Shown: one piece after another, positions 16,692 through 24,727 of the stretch
Layout: every line of letters begins with the position of its first letter
Position numbering within the stretch: the stretch's first letter is position 1
Program-made: the position numbers and the translations under genes
The notes under the pieces: generated by a model
Database searches by the model: none
What the model was told of the DNA's origin: nothing
What the model saw: the letters and a program-made list of their open reading frames with translations, nothing else
NCBI RefSeq assembly: GCF_032085515.1
Contig: NZ_JASXSX010000001.1
Location: forward strand, 930,001 to 994,000
Length of the DNA stretch: 64,000 nucleotides
Source of the DNA: Gleimia hominis
GTDB taxonomy: Bacteria; Actinomycetota; Actinomycetes; Actinomycetales; Actinomycetaceae
Direction of reading: 5' to 3'

Positions 16692-18017
16692 TCACCGTCC
16701 GTGTAGAACCTCAGCGGGCCGCAGTCGCAGCAGGTAACGCACAGCGGGAATACACCCGCCGAGCACCACCAGCAGCACCAGGGCCGACACAATTAGGGCC
16801 ACTGCGGGCGCCACCGTTATGGATGAGGAAAACACCAGGTGGCCAATCAGCTGCGCCAACCCTACGCCCACGCCGAAACCAACTGCGCCACCAACCAGGC
16901 CGATCAGCAGAATCTCCGTCAGCAGCAGGCCCACCACGGAGCTGTCGCGGGCGCCAATGGCTTTCAGCAAACCGATTTCACGCGAACGTTCCATTACGTT
17001 AGCGGTAACGAGGTTCGCGATCGCTAAGGATGCACCCGCCATCGCCAAGACTGTGACCAGCAGCATCAGCAACTGGGTCTTTTCTAAGATCATGCCTTCG
17101 GATTCCGACACGGCACGCACGGGGCGGGCCACGGAGTCCGTCATCACCTCTTCAATCTGGTATGCAATCGAAGATACGTACGCGGTGCAGTACCACGTTT
17201 CCCGCTCCGAAATGGACAGGGACTCAGGGTTCTTGGCGGCCTTGCGGGCCAGGTCGTTGTCGGGCGTGGTCAGCGCCGACACTTCCACCTGCCCCACCGC
17301 ACCCGGTTTGTTCAGCAGGGTTTGCGCCTGGTGGAGGGGCAGGAACAGTTGGTCGTCTTCGTCCCCACCCGTGGTGGCCACCGCCGCAACCGCAACAGTT
17401 TCGTCGCGCCCATTGCGCTGCACTTGCACGGTTCCCCCCGGTTTTACCCCCAGTTTCTTCGCGAGCCGGGTACCCACAACCGCCTGAGGCGTGGCCCCAG
17501 TTTTCGACTTCGCAGCCACCTGGGTAGCCGCCGCCGTTTCTTTCGGCCACTTCCCATCTAGCTTCCACCAGGGCCGTAGTTTCGCCAGCCCCGTATCCAC
17601 CTTGTCGCCGGTGGGGAGGTCTAGGTGCTCATCGAACCACGTGCCCACCGCGGGAACTGTTTGCGCTTGGGAACCGTTCTTCACTTCCGCCTGCACGTTC
17701 AACAGGGGAGTGAAGTCCAAAATATTGTAGGTCCAAAAAATCGTCTTTATATTAGGCAGTTCAGACTCTTTGAGGTACGACTGCTGCTCTTTTTGATCGT
17801 GGAACTGGTACAGGTCCTGCACAATCGCCGCGTCCTTTGGCCGCACCGTAATATTCGCACCATAAGACTTCAGTTCTTGGTTCACCTTATCGCCCACGTC
17901 AAACATGACCGACAGCATGGATGTGGCCACGCACGTGCCGAGCGCCACGGTGAAAATAATCATGGCTCTACCGCCGCGCTGGCCCAGCAACGCTTTGCGT
18001 ATCATCCGGAAAAACAT
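16692..18017 (-). CDS. FtsX/MacB-type ABC permease
   Basis: 441 residues with the four-helix FtsX layout: first helix at about 19-40, external domain about 45-325, and three C-terminal helices. MERSREIGLLKAIGARDSSVVGLLLTE is the coupling segment, and the protein ends with P-A-x-x-x-L-L-R-L-R-P-A-E-V-L-H-G-R. It forms an unequal pair with the permease at 15392, and both use the ATPase at 14646. Equivalent permease pairs accompany FTR1, P19 and DUF2318 genes in Campylobacter-type iron operons. The start lies 12 bases after the DUF2318 gene. Confidence 0.88.
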   Translation of the reverse strand: MFFRMIRKALLGQRGGRAMIIFTVALGTCVATSMLSVMFDVGDKVNQELKSYGANITVRPKDAAIVQDLYQFHDQKEQQSYLKESELPNIKTIFWTYNILDFTPLLNVQAEVKNGSQAQTVPAVGTWFDEHLDLPTGDKVDTGLAKLRPWWKLDGKWPKETAAATQVAAKSKTGATPQAVVGTRLAKKLGVKPGGTVQVQRNGRDETVAVAAVATTGGDEDDQLFLPLHQAQTLLNKPGAVGQVEVSALTTPDNDLARKAAKNPESLSISERETWYCTAYVSSIAYQIEEVMTDSVARPVRAVSESEGMILEKTQLLMLLVTVLAMAGASLAIANLVTANVMERSREIGLLKAIGARDSSVVGLLLTEILLIGLVGGAVGFGVGVGLAQLIGHLVFSSSITVAPAVALIVSALVLLVVLGGCIPAVRYLLRLRPAEVLHGR

Positions 18018-18029
18018 TCACCTACCCCC

Positions 18030-19331
18030 TCACGCAAAAATCTTTTCGGAATCTTCAAGTACGGAAGTGGGGATCGTGATCTGCCCAGACGCAATCTCGT
18101 ATTCAATCGGAATCGGGTTGCACCCACCTTTAAATCCAATGGTGGCAATGTTCATCGCCACTTCGCACAGCTTGCAGATAACCTTGTCATCTTTCTCGTA
18201 ATACCCTGTGGCCCCGCAGATTTCACACGCGTCCAAACCAATGCCGTACGAGGAGCCGGCTTTTTGAATCACAATGAACCGCACGGGCACGTGGCCTTTC
18301 GTTGTGTACTCAAACCGGTGCAAATGCCCATCATCCACCGCGGACAGGGGGATCACCGCATGCCCGTCCTTCACGTCAAACGGCTCCGGTGGGGACAGCT
18401 GAACTTCTTTGTACGCGTACTTCGCGCCCGCCGTCAACGTGAGCACGGACGCGCTGAACGCCGCCAGAGTTAAGGCGCTGCGACGCGTGTAAGTTTTAGA
18501 TTCTGCGCGCTTAATGCGTCGCGCAGCCGCGTTCGGACCGCGCTTATCAGCTGTGAATGCCTTAAATAGGATTACGAGGGCCAGCACTGCGCACACCAGC
18601 AGCGCTGCGAAAACGAACAGTTTCTCGTTATTCACCAACCACAGCAGGAACGTCACGGTAGCTTGCGGCAGGTAGATCGCCCTAATCGAGTTCAGTAGGC
18701 GCACAATCAAAAAAATGTGGGTGGCAGAGGTTACGACAATCAAGGCGGTTGAAACCCACGCGGCATACTGCGGGGCTGAACGCACTAGTTTCGCCACCCC
18801 GGCGCCGCACGCCACAACCAGCAGTAAGCCCAGCAGGAAGAACAGGGTGTTAAAAAACGTGTCGGAAGAAAAAACAGAGCTGGTGGCCGGTACCAGCGTG
18901 AGGGTCTGCATGTACACGCGTTGGGAATCGCGGAACACGGCAAGCACAATCCAAACGCAACCCGTGATCGCGGTGGCGTACCGCAGGGGGCGGGGCACCG
19001 GGTTCGTCAGTAGCCGCGGATCGGTTTTAAGTGCCCGCATGGTGTAGCGCATACCGGCGAACAGTAGGCCAATCAAAATAAGCCCCAGCACCACAGTGGG
19101 TTCCAGGGTCGTTAGAGTTAGGCGTTGCCGGTCAAAGCGGATAATAGAGTTCTCGTGCACGTACACGAACGCGAGGCCCAGCAGGGCGCCTATTAGTGTG
19201 GCCCACACCGTGTAGTGCCGGCCGCGACCGCGAGTGGGGTAGCCGGTCGCTAAACGTAAAGTGGGGGTTAGTGCGCCAATGCTGAGCCCCACCAACAGCA
19301 CAGCAGCAGTGACATCAACGAGATGCTTCAC
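18030..19331 (-). CDS. DUF2318 membrane protein with cysteine-rich C-terminal domain
   Basis: 433 residues. About eight hydrophobic helices fill the first 300 residues, then a single helix precedes an external domain with CEICGATGYY, KLCEVAMN and a final FKGGCNP, giving five cysteines in CxxC...CxxC...C order. This is the DUF2318 domain, proposed to bind an Fe-S cluster or metal in P19/FTR1 iron systems. GTG at 19331 is chosen because GGAGAGGAG stands just before it and because a hairpin occupies the sequence upstream; an ATG at 19403 would add 24 unlikely residues. Neighbours suggest a redox or iron-handling role at the outer face of the membrane. Confidence 0.85.
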   Translation of the reverse strand: MKHLVDVTAAVLLVGLSIGALTPTLRLATGYPTRGRGRHYTVWATLIGALLGLAFVYVHENSIIRFDRQRLTLTTLEPTVVLGLILIGLLFAGMRYTMRALKTDPRLLTNPVPRPLRYATAITGCVWIVLAVFRDSQRVYMQTLTLVPATSSVFSSDTFFNTLFFLLGLLLVVACGAGVAKLVRSAPQYAAWVSTALIVVTSATHIFLIVRLLNSIRAIYLPQATVTFLLWLVNNEKLFVFAALLVCAVLALVILFKAFTADKRGPNAAARRIKRAESKTYTRRSALTLAAFSASVLTLTAGAKYAYKEVQLSPPEPFDVKDGHAVIPLSAVDDGHLHRFEYTTKGHVPVRFIVIQKAGSSYGIGLDACEICGATGYYEKDDKVICKLCEVAMNIATIGFKGGCNPIPIEYEIASGQITIPTSVLEDSEKIFA

Positions 19332-19365
19332 GGGACTCCTCTCCAATAAGTAACGTGAAGACAAT

Positions 19366-19394
19366 CCGCTGACCCGCAGTCCGCAGGTCAGCGG
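19366..19394 (-). other. intercistronic hairpin in the iron operon
   Basis: CCGCTGACC (19366-19374) and GGTCAGCGG (19386-19394) form a perfect 9-bp stem with an 11-base loop in the 95-base gap between the P19-like gene and the DUF2318 gene. There is no T-run after it on the minus strand, so an mRNA-stability or attenuation element is more likely than a full terminator. It would raise expression of ftr1 and p19 relative to downstream genes. Confidence 0.65.
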
Positions 19395-19426
19395 CTTCGT
19401 CATCCTACCGGTTTAGTCCCAGTGGT

Positions 19427-20098
19427 TTACCACCAAGCATCAGCCGGATCGTAGTTCCAGTTATCAAACTCCGCCACCAGGTCTTCACCCCAGAAACGGC
19501 CTTTAACACCGGTCTCCGGGTCCGTGTGCAGCATCCAGCTGGACGCCTTCTCGGGCGACTTCACCTTGATCCGCAGCTTGTACGTACCCGCGTCAAGTTT
19601 AGGCAGGTTCAGCCCGTAGTGCGGGCCGTCGGACGCGTTCATCGGCATGAGGGTACCGGACAGTACTTCTTTGTTGCTGGACTGGTCGAGGATTTCGTAG
19701 TCCACGCCCAGGCCGGGAATGAAGTCGCCGGCACCGTAGCCGAGGTCGTTGTCCGGCATTGCGGAAATGTCGGCCTCCAAGTGGATGGAAGCTTCTTTAG
19801 CGGGGGTACCGCCCGCGTTTTCCGGGGTCATGGGAACGGGCTGGAAGTAAACAGCAGAAACCTTGATGGGTTTGACGATCACGTCATCACCGACGGGCTC
19901 TTCACGGAAGCCGGCGTCGTCGTCGCCTCCGTCTTCTTTCTGGTCGTCACCCTTGTTTTCATCTTGCGACTGTGACGCAGCGGTGTCTTTGCCGGCATCC
20001 GCTTTGTCATCTTTCGCCTGCGGCGAGCACGCAGCTAAGGTTCCGGCCAGAGCCACGGCGGAACCGATGGCGAGTGCGCGCTTAAAAATAGTGTTCAT
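19427..20098 (-). CDS. P19/Tp34-family iron-transport lipoprotein
   Basis: 223 residues. The signal peptide ends in GTLAACS, giving a lipoprotein with C24. An acidic, Asp/Gln-rich linker (about 26-70) leads to the single P19 domain. In it YFQPVPMTPEN, SIHLEADI, and MNASDGPHYGLN carry the Met, Glu and His ligands that bind copper and iron in Campylobacter P19 and Treponema Tp34. The C-terminal WMLHTDPETGVKGRF is also conserved in this family. The protein is predicted to hold Fe on the outer surface and hand it to the FTR1 permease encoded 35 bases upstream. Confidence 0.9.
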   Translation of the reverse strand: MNTIFKRALAIGSAVALAGTLAACSPQAKDDKADAGKDTAASQSQDENKGDDQKEDGGDDDAGFREEPVGDDVIVKPIKVSAVYFQPVPMTPENAGGTPAKEASIHLEADISAMPDNDLGYGAGDFIPGLGVDYEILDQSSNKEVLSGTLMPMNASDGPHYGLNLPKLDAGTYKLRIKVKSPEKASSWMLHTDPETGVKGRFWGEDLVAEFDNWNYDPADAWW

Positions 20099-20133
20099 TG
20101 AGTTGTCTCCACAGATTTGTCAATAAATAGTGC

Positions 20134-21777
20134 TTATTTGGCATCTGCCGAGTCCAGACGCTTGTTCTTGGAACGCGCGTATATGAACAGGGAGATGATA
20201 ATCAGAAGAACTACCGCTTGTGCGATGAGGTTCTCCACCCGGGGGTATACCCCCAGGAGGTCTATGGTGGGGAAGCCGTTAACGGGCGTGGCGCGCAGCA
20301 CGTCAGCTTCCTGCAGTTCCTTAATGCCCGAACCGGTGAAGGTCACGGCCATTACGGCTAACAGTATTGAGGTAACGATAAAGAATGGGCGCAGTGGAAT
20401 GCGGATCGACAGTAGTTGAATCGCCGTGTAGATAACCACCAGGCACACCGCGCCGATAGCGAGCCCGATCCACACCCAGTGCTTGTCGTCCCCAGCCATC
20501 GCGAGGATCGGCTGGTAGAACAAGATGGTCTCGGCGCCCTCACGCAAAACCGCTAGGAACGCCACGAAAGAAAGCGACCACAGTGAACCGGTAGATAGGG
20601 AAGAGTCAGTTTTTGACTTAATGTACTGGTCCCACGCGGACTGGTGAGACTTGCCAAGCATCCAGTTCGACACGTAAATCAGCATGGCGACGGCGAACAG
20701 GGCGGTAATACCCTCCACGAGTTCTTGACTCTTACCAGCTAGCGCCGTGATTTTCGACAATCCGATCGCCATGATGACCGACAGGATGAGAGCCGCCCCA
20801 GCACCGTACCAAACGATGCGGGTCTTGTCTTTGTGGCCGGCGCGCACCAGGTAGGCAACCACCGCGGCGACCACCAGGATCGCTTCGACACCTTCACGGA
20901 GGATCACGAGTAGGGAAGAGAGGAAGATCGTGGTGCTGGAGGAGCCGCCTTCAGCACCGGATTCAGGGTCGAACCCGTCGAGTTTGTTGGCGTCTTCCAC
21001 GAGTTTCGGTTCGAGATCGTCGATGCGCTGCACGGCAGAGTCGCTGTTCCCATCACTCATGTCCTGTTTGATTAGGGAAAACTCAAGTTCAATCTCGGAT
21101 ACCCGGCCGCCGGATACACGGGCCATGGTGACTTTTTCGAACCCCGTGGTTTCGTAGTGCCCGTAGTACGCTTCGTTAACTTTGTCTTTCGCGGCCTGCG
21201 CGTCGCCTTTCTTCATGATGTCTTTGGCTTCGTCAAGAATGCCGATCATGGTGGATGCGACTTGCCCCCATTTGCCTTTACTTACTTCTTGAGGGGTGGC
21301 CTGGTCGGTGCCAGAGAGTTTCTGCGCAGAGGATTCGAGCTTGTCTTTGATCTCTGCGGCGGCGTCTGCCACTTGAGCCTTGTCATCAGTTTTGATCGCG
21401 TGAATCAGCAAGGAGAAGTTGAGGTCGATCTGGTTCGCGTCTGAACCGGAGAGTTTCGCAGAAATCTGCTTGTCAAGACCTTTGCCTTGGTACACGTCGT
21501 AGCGGGCTTTGTTCGCTTTTGCGCGGGCCCCTTCGGTGTCGCCGGCTTCGAATGCCTTTGTCGCTTCGTCAATGAGCGCGGCAGTTTGCTGTGCGGTTTT
21601 GCCCCACCCGTCTTTCGACTCGGCTTTCACGATTGCGCCGCGTGTGTGGGTGGGTTGGGTGGATGCGAAACTGTCCGCGTGTGGTGCGACCACTAGCAGT
21701 GCTACCGCCATAATGAGTACCGCTAGTAGATCTGCCCTTCCAAAAGTGGGGCGCAGACGCGACAAAGGAGAGTTCAC
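20134..21777 (-). CDS. FTR1-family iron permease
   Basis: 547 residues. A signal-like helix (about 16-36) is followed by an external domain (about 40-285) containing two related repeats: a Y(D/G)-x-Y-x-(G/T) turn and a later L-(N/E)-FSL(L/I) strand, as in bacterial FTR1 proteins of the P19 type. The membrane part has seven helices with REGVEAILV (about 305) and REGAETILF (about 430), the two RExxE iron-translocation motifs. GTG start at 21777 with GAGG just upstream. It is the first gene of the operon, and an IdeR-like box lies 36 bases before it. It imports ferric iron with help from the P19 lipoprotein. Confidence 0.93.
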   Translation of the reverse strand: MNSPLSRLRPTFGRADLLAVLIMAVALLVVAPHADSFASTQPTHTRGAIVKAESKDGWGKTAQQTAALIDEATKAFEAGDTEGARAKANKARYDVYQGKGLDKQISAKLSGSDANQIDLNFSLLIHAIKTDDKAQVADAAAEIKDKLESSAQKLSGTDQATPQEVSKGKWGQVASTMIGILDEAKDIMKKGDAQAAKDKVNEAYYGHYETTGFEKVTMARVSGGRVSEIELEFSLIKQDMSDGNSDSAVQRIDDLEPKLVEDANKLDGFDPESGAEGGSSSTTIFLSSLLVILREGVEAILVVAAVVAYLVRAGHKDKTRIVWYGAGAALILSVIMAIGLSKITALAGKSQELVEGITALFAVAMLIYVSNWMLGKSHQSAWDQYIKSKTDSSLSTGSLWSLSFVAFLAVLREGAETILFYQPILAMAGDDKHWVWIGLAIGAVCLVVIYTAIQLLSIRIPLRPFFIVTSILLAVMAVTFTGSGIKELQEADVLRATPVNGFPTIDLLGVYPRVENLIAQAVVLLIIISLFIYARSKNKRLDSADAK

Positions 21778-21812
21778 TGTGTACCTCGATCAATGTTGAT
21801 GACATTGTGTGA

Positions 21813-21831
21813 TTAGCCTGGGCTAACCTAA
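21813..21831 (-). promoter_or_regulatory. DtxR/IdeR-type iron box upstream of ftr1
   Basis: On the minus strand the site reads TTAGGTTAGCCCAGGCTAA. Its first half, TTAGGTTAGCC, is identical to the DtxR/IdeR consensus (TTAGGTTAGSCTAACCTAA), and the second half keeps 6 of 9 positions. It lies 36-54 bases before the ftr1 start. Repression by the Fe(II)-loaded regulator is therefore expected, with the operon expressed under iron limitation. Confidence 0.78.
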
Positions 21832-21939
21832 GCTCCACGATACACCGATGCTAAGGCAATCAAAACTCTAGTAAAGTGTCACCTTGTCATTATGTGCATT
21901 TTCGCATGGTAGTCGCCGTGGCAGACGCGCCTGAGGTAC

Positions 21940-21958
21940 TTAGGTAGGACTAAGGTCA
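21940..21958 (+). promoter_or_regulatory. possible second, weaker IdeR-like site
   Basis: TTAGGTAGGACTAAGGTCA matches the same 19-bp consensus at about 13 positions. It lies about 110 bases further upstream, near the 3' end of the preceding gene. It could be an auxiliary site or chance. Confidence 0.35.
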
Positions 21959-21974
21959 TGCTTTTTGTGAGGTG

Positions 21975-22559
21975 TTAATCCGCGGCTTTCTTCAAGAATC
22001 TCAAAACCACCAGGCTGACCCCAACGCACGTGAAGATCCCAGATCCGATTACCACCCACACGGGCATAGGCCCGGGAGCGGTACCCGCGAACCCGCGTAC
22101 CCCCATGGTGAGCAGAGCCAGCCCGTGGGCCCACGCGATCACCGCTAGCACCGCGATCAGCGGGAAAGCCCTGCGGGACCGCTGTGCGAGCTGCCCCCGC
22201 TGTGCGAGCTGCTCCCGCCGCGCCCAAGCATCCGCTTGCGCGCCAGCTTGAAGTTGTCTGCGTGTGCTCGCCCCCGGGTCCAGCTCAGTTGCGCGAGGCG
22301 GTTTCGGCTGAGTTGTGCCAGATAGTTCCGGCTCGGTTTCGCTACGCGGAATGGATCCGTGTGCGTTAGACAGGCCTGATTCTGCTTCGCTATCCAGCTT
22401 TGATTCGGCCTTGCCAGGCTCTTTCCATTGAGCAGCCTCAGGGTTTTTCGGTTCGGCTGCGCTGGGTAGCTGTCCTTTTGCGGCACTGAAGGCCACGCGC
22501 GTGGTAAAAGACGCAAAAGCAAGGAAAACTAGGGCGACCAGTGTTGCAACGTAGCTCAC
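21975..22559 (-). CDS. small membrane protein, function unknown
   Basis: 194 residues starting at a GTG that overlaps the nadE stop (GTGA), so it is translationally coupled to NAD synthetase. One hydrophobic helix lies at the N-terminus (about 2-25), then about 85 charged, Pro/Glu/Ala-rich residues, then two helices (about 122-140 and 155-178) and a basic end. A QLAQRG/QLAQRS repeat lies just before the second helix. I recognise no family. The linker composition looks like drift and not a folded domain. Being on the same strand as the iron operon, it might be read with nadE only; 197 bases with the iron box separate it from ftr1. Confidence 0.6.
   Translation of the reverse strand: MSYVATLVALVFLAFASFTTRVAFSAAKGQLPSAAEPKNPEAAQWKEPGKAESKLDSEAESGLSNAHGSIPRSETEPELSGTTQPKPPRATELDPGASTRRQLQAGAQADAWARREQLAQRGQLAQRSRRAFPLIAVLAVIAWAHGLALLTMGVRGFAGTAPGPMPVWVVIGSGIFTCVGVSLVVLRFLKKAAD
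22180..22215 (-). repeat. two 18-bp in-frame units
   Basis: CGCTGTGCGAGCTGCCCC (22180) is followed directly by CGCTGTGCGAGCTGCTCC (22198), one mismatch. The copies encode the QLAQRG and QLAQRS pair in the small membrane protein. Confidence 0.8.
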
Positions 22560-24634
22560 GCGGGCCGCCGCCCCGTGGTTTGCTCCGCGATTAATGCGTC
22601 CATCTCGGCCACCCACGCGTGGGCGCGCGCGTCCGAAGGCATCAGCCAACCCCCTCGGGGGGAAACACTGCCAAACGCAAGTGCCGACGGGCCATTAGGA
22701 AGCGTTGACCGTTTGAACTGATTATTAATAAACCGACGGTAGAACACGCGCATCCAATGCAGAATTTGCTCCTCCGAGTACGCGCTACGATCGCGTTCCC
22801 CGGTGCCCTCAGGCCAAGAACCACGCTCAATATCCTCCCACGCGTGGCGGGCTAAAAACGCAACTTTGCGCGGACTGAACCCGTAACGCAACGTGTAATA
22901 CAACGTGAAATCATGCAGCGCGTACGGCCCAATCGAGCCCTGCGTAGACTGCGCTTTCGCCCCCGGTTTAGTGGGAATCAGCTCCGGAGTGATTTCCGTA
23001 TCCAAAATCGACTGAAGCGTTTGGTTAACTTCGGTGCCGAACATGCTGGTGCGGATTGTGTATCGAATCAAATGCTGCATGAGGGTCTTGGGCAGGCCCC
23101 CGTTCACAGAGTACGCACTCATGTGGTCACCCACCCCGAATGTGCACCAGCCCAGCGCCAACTCCGACAAGTCACCCGTGCCGATCACGAGGCCGCCGCG
23201 GGCGTTCGCGATGCGGAACAAGAAGTCGGTGCGCAACCCCGCTTGAACGTTCTCAAACGTGACGTCGTAAACCTCTTCTCCCCGCCCGAACGGGTGCCCC
23301 ATCGCTTGCAGCATCTGCGTGGCCGTGGGGCGGATGTCGAGCTCTTCAAACGTGGTGCCAAGCGCCACGCACAGGTCGCGGGCATTGTTCTTCGTGTGGT
23401 CCGTGGTGGCGAAACCCGGCAGGGTAAACGTGAGGATCTCCTCGCGGCCCCGCCCCATCAAATCCATGGCCCGGGCAATCACCAGCAGTGCCTGCGTGGA
23501 ATCCAACCCCCCGGAAATACCGATCACCGGCTTCGGATCGCCAATCGCCCTCATGCGCGACGCCAGGGCAGCGGCTTGCAGTTCGTATATCTCGCGTAAA
23601 TCCGCACCGGAACCATCCGCGTCCGCCGGAGTGTACGGGAACCGGGCAATCGGGTCGAGCAGACTCGTGGCAACTGGGCTCAGAGTGATCGCTTCAGTGC
23701 CGACCAGTTCGTCTTCTTTGGTTTGATGTTCGCTTTCGAGCGACAAGGCTTCTTCGGCGTGCTGCGCGAGTTTGAGGGGCTCGGTCACCCCGATTCGTCG
23801 TTCGATTGCGAGGGCCTGCACGTCTATGTCGGCGCAGACACCCGCGGTTTCTTGCGCGTACGTGGCGCCGCGCTTCACGGTGCCGGCGTGGTCGATTACA
23901 AACGTGTGGCCCGACCACGCGGCGTCGTTCGCGGACTCGCCGAACCCCGCGTTCGCGTGCACCACCGCGCAGTTGCAGCGGCGTGCCAGCGCGGCGGCGT
24001 CAAGCTCCACTGTTTTAATGCGCCCCACCTGCGCGGGAGCAGCCGCCATGTGCAGCACCACCGTTGGCGCGGTGGCAGGTACGCACGCGGATTCGAAATC
24101 CTCACCGACACTAACCCCAAGCGTGAATGCGTCCACTGCTGTACCGGGAAGGGGAGTGTCGTGACCCAAGTTCACCCGCAGCTGTTGAGCCACTGGACCC
24201 CACTGGGTTTGCAAACCTGCGGACGCGGGGGCGAACCAACGTGCTTCCACCGCGCTGGGGCGTGCCTGCGCGAACACGGCTTTGACCTCGCCCGACTGGA
24301 CGGCGAGCGCGCCATTAAAAACGCGGGTCGAAGATTCGCTCACTACCGGCGCACCAACCACCAGCAGGGCCGGGTTGTCCGCAGTTGCGTGTAATAACTC
24401 AACCACCGCGCGGTTAGTAGCCTCAAGTAAATGCGCCTGCGTGAACAGGTCCGCGCACGACGCTCCCGTAAGGGACAACTGCGGCGTGAGGATAATATCC
24501 GCCCCCTGCTGGCGCGCATCCGCCGCCGCGTGGGCGATACGGCGGGCGTTCTCAACCGGGTCAGCTAGCGCTATGGGGATAGACAGGGCGCAGGCGCGGA
24601 TAAAACCATATTGAGCAATGCGGGTCGATCCCAT
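22556..24634 (-). CDS. nadE: NAD+ synthetase, two-domain form with substituted glutaminase triad
   Basis: 692 residues, the size of the Mycobacterium-type glutamine-dependent enzyme. The nitrilase-fold domain (about 8-285) keeps the scaffold (GESANDAAWSGHT at 232-244, GED at 177-179) but has Q52 where the catalytic Glu belongs (TPQLSLTG for PELxLxG), Q123 where the catalytic Lys belongs, and G177 where the nucleophilic Cys belongs (VGED for ICED). The synthetase domain is intact: GISGGLDST (372-380) is the ATP loop, and TGDLSELALGWCTFG and KPGAKAQSTQGSIGPY are present. It should therefore make NAD from deamido-NAD using free ammonia, with the first domain kept for structure. The start is the ATG at 24634; the next gene overlaps the stop. 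Confidence 0.92.
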   Translation of the reverse strand: MGSTRIAQYGFIRACALSIPIALADPVENARRIAHAAADARQQGADIILTPQLSLTGASCADLFTQAHLLEATNRAVVELLHATADNPALLVVGAPVVSESSTRVFNGALAVQSGEVKAVFAQARPSAVEARWFAPASAGLQTQWGPVAQQLRVNLGHDTPLPGTAVDAFTLGVSVGEDFESACVPATAPTVVLHMAAAPAQVGRIKTVELDAAALARRCNCAVVHANAGFGESANDAAWSGHTFVIDHAGTVKRGATYAQETAGVCADIDVQALAIERRIGVTEPLKLAQHAEEALSLESEHQTKEDELVGTEAITLSPVATSLLDPIARFPYTPADADGSGADLREIYELQAAALASRMRAIGDPKPVIGISGGLDSTQALLVIARAMDLMGRGREEILTFTLPGFATTDHTKNNARDLCVALGTTFEELDIRPTATQMLQAMGHPFGRGEEVYDVTFENVQAGLRTDFLFRIANARGGLVIGTGDLSELALGWCTFGVGDHMSAYSVNGGLPKTLMQHLIRYTIRTSMFGTEVNQTLQSILDTEITPELIPTKPGAKAQSTQGSIGPYALHDFTLYYTLRYGFSPRKVAFLARHAWEDIERGSWPEGTGERDRSAYSEEQILHWMRVFYRRFINNQFKRSTLPNGPSALAFGSVSPRGGWLMPSDARAHAWVAEMDALIAEQTTGRRPA

Positions 24635-24727
24635 AGCTATACCTCTTAACTTCTTAGCTGATAAAGCGGTTTAAGCTGCGCGCGCTGCCTCCAAAAGGCA
24701 ACTGCTACTTTTAAAGGTGAGTGGCTG

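Noticed and set aside
24657..24727. Riboswitch or terminator between nadE and ackA
   Set aside because: AAAAGG...TTTTAAAGG-type complementarity is short and interrupted; no recognised aptamer core.
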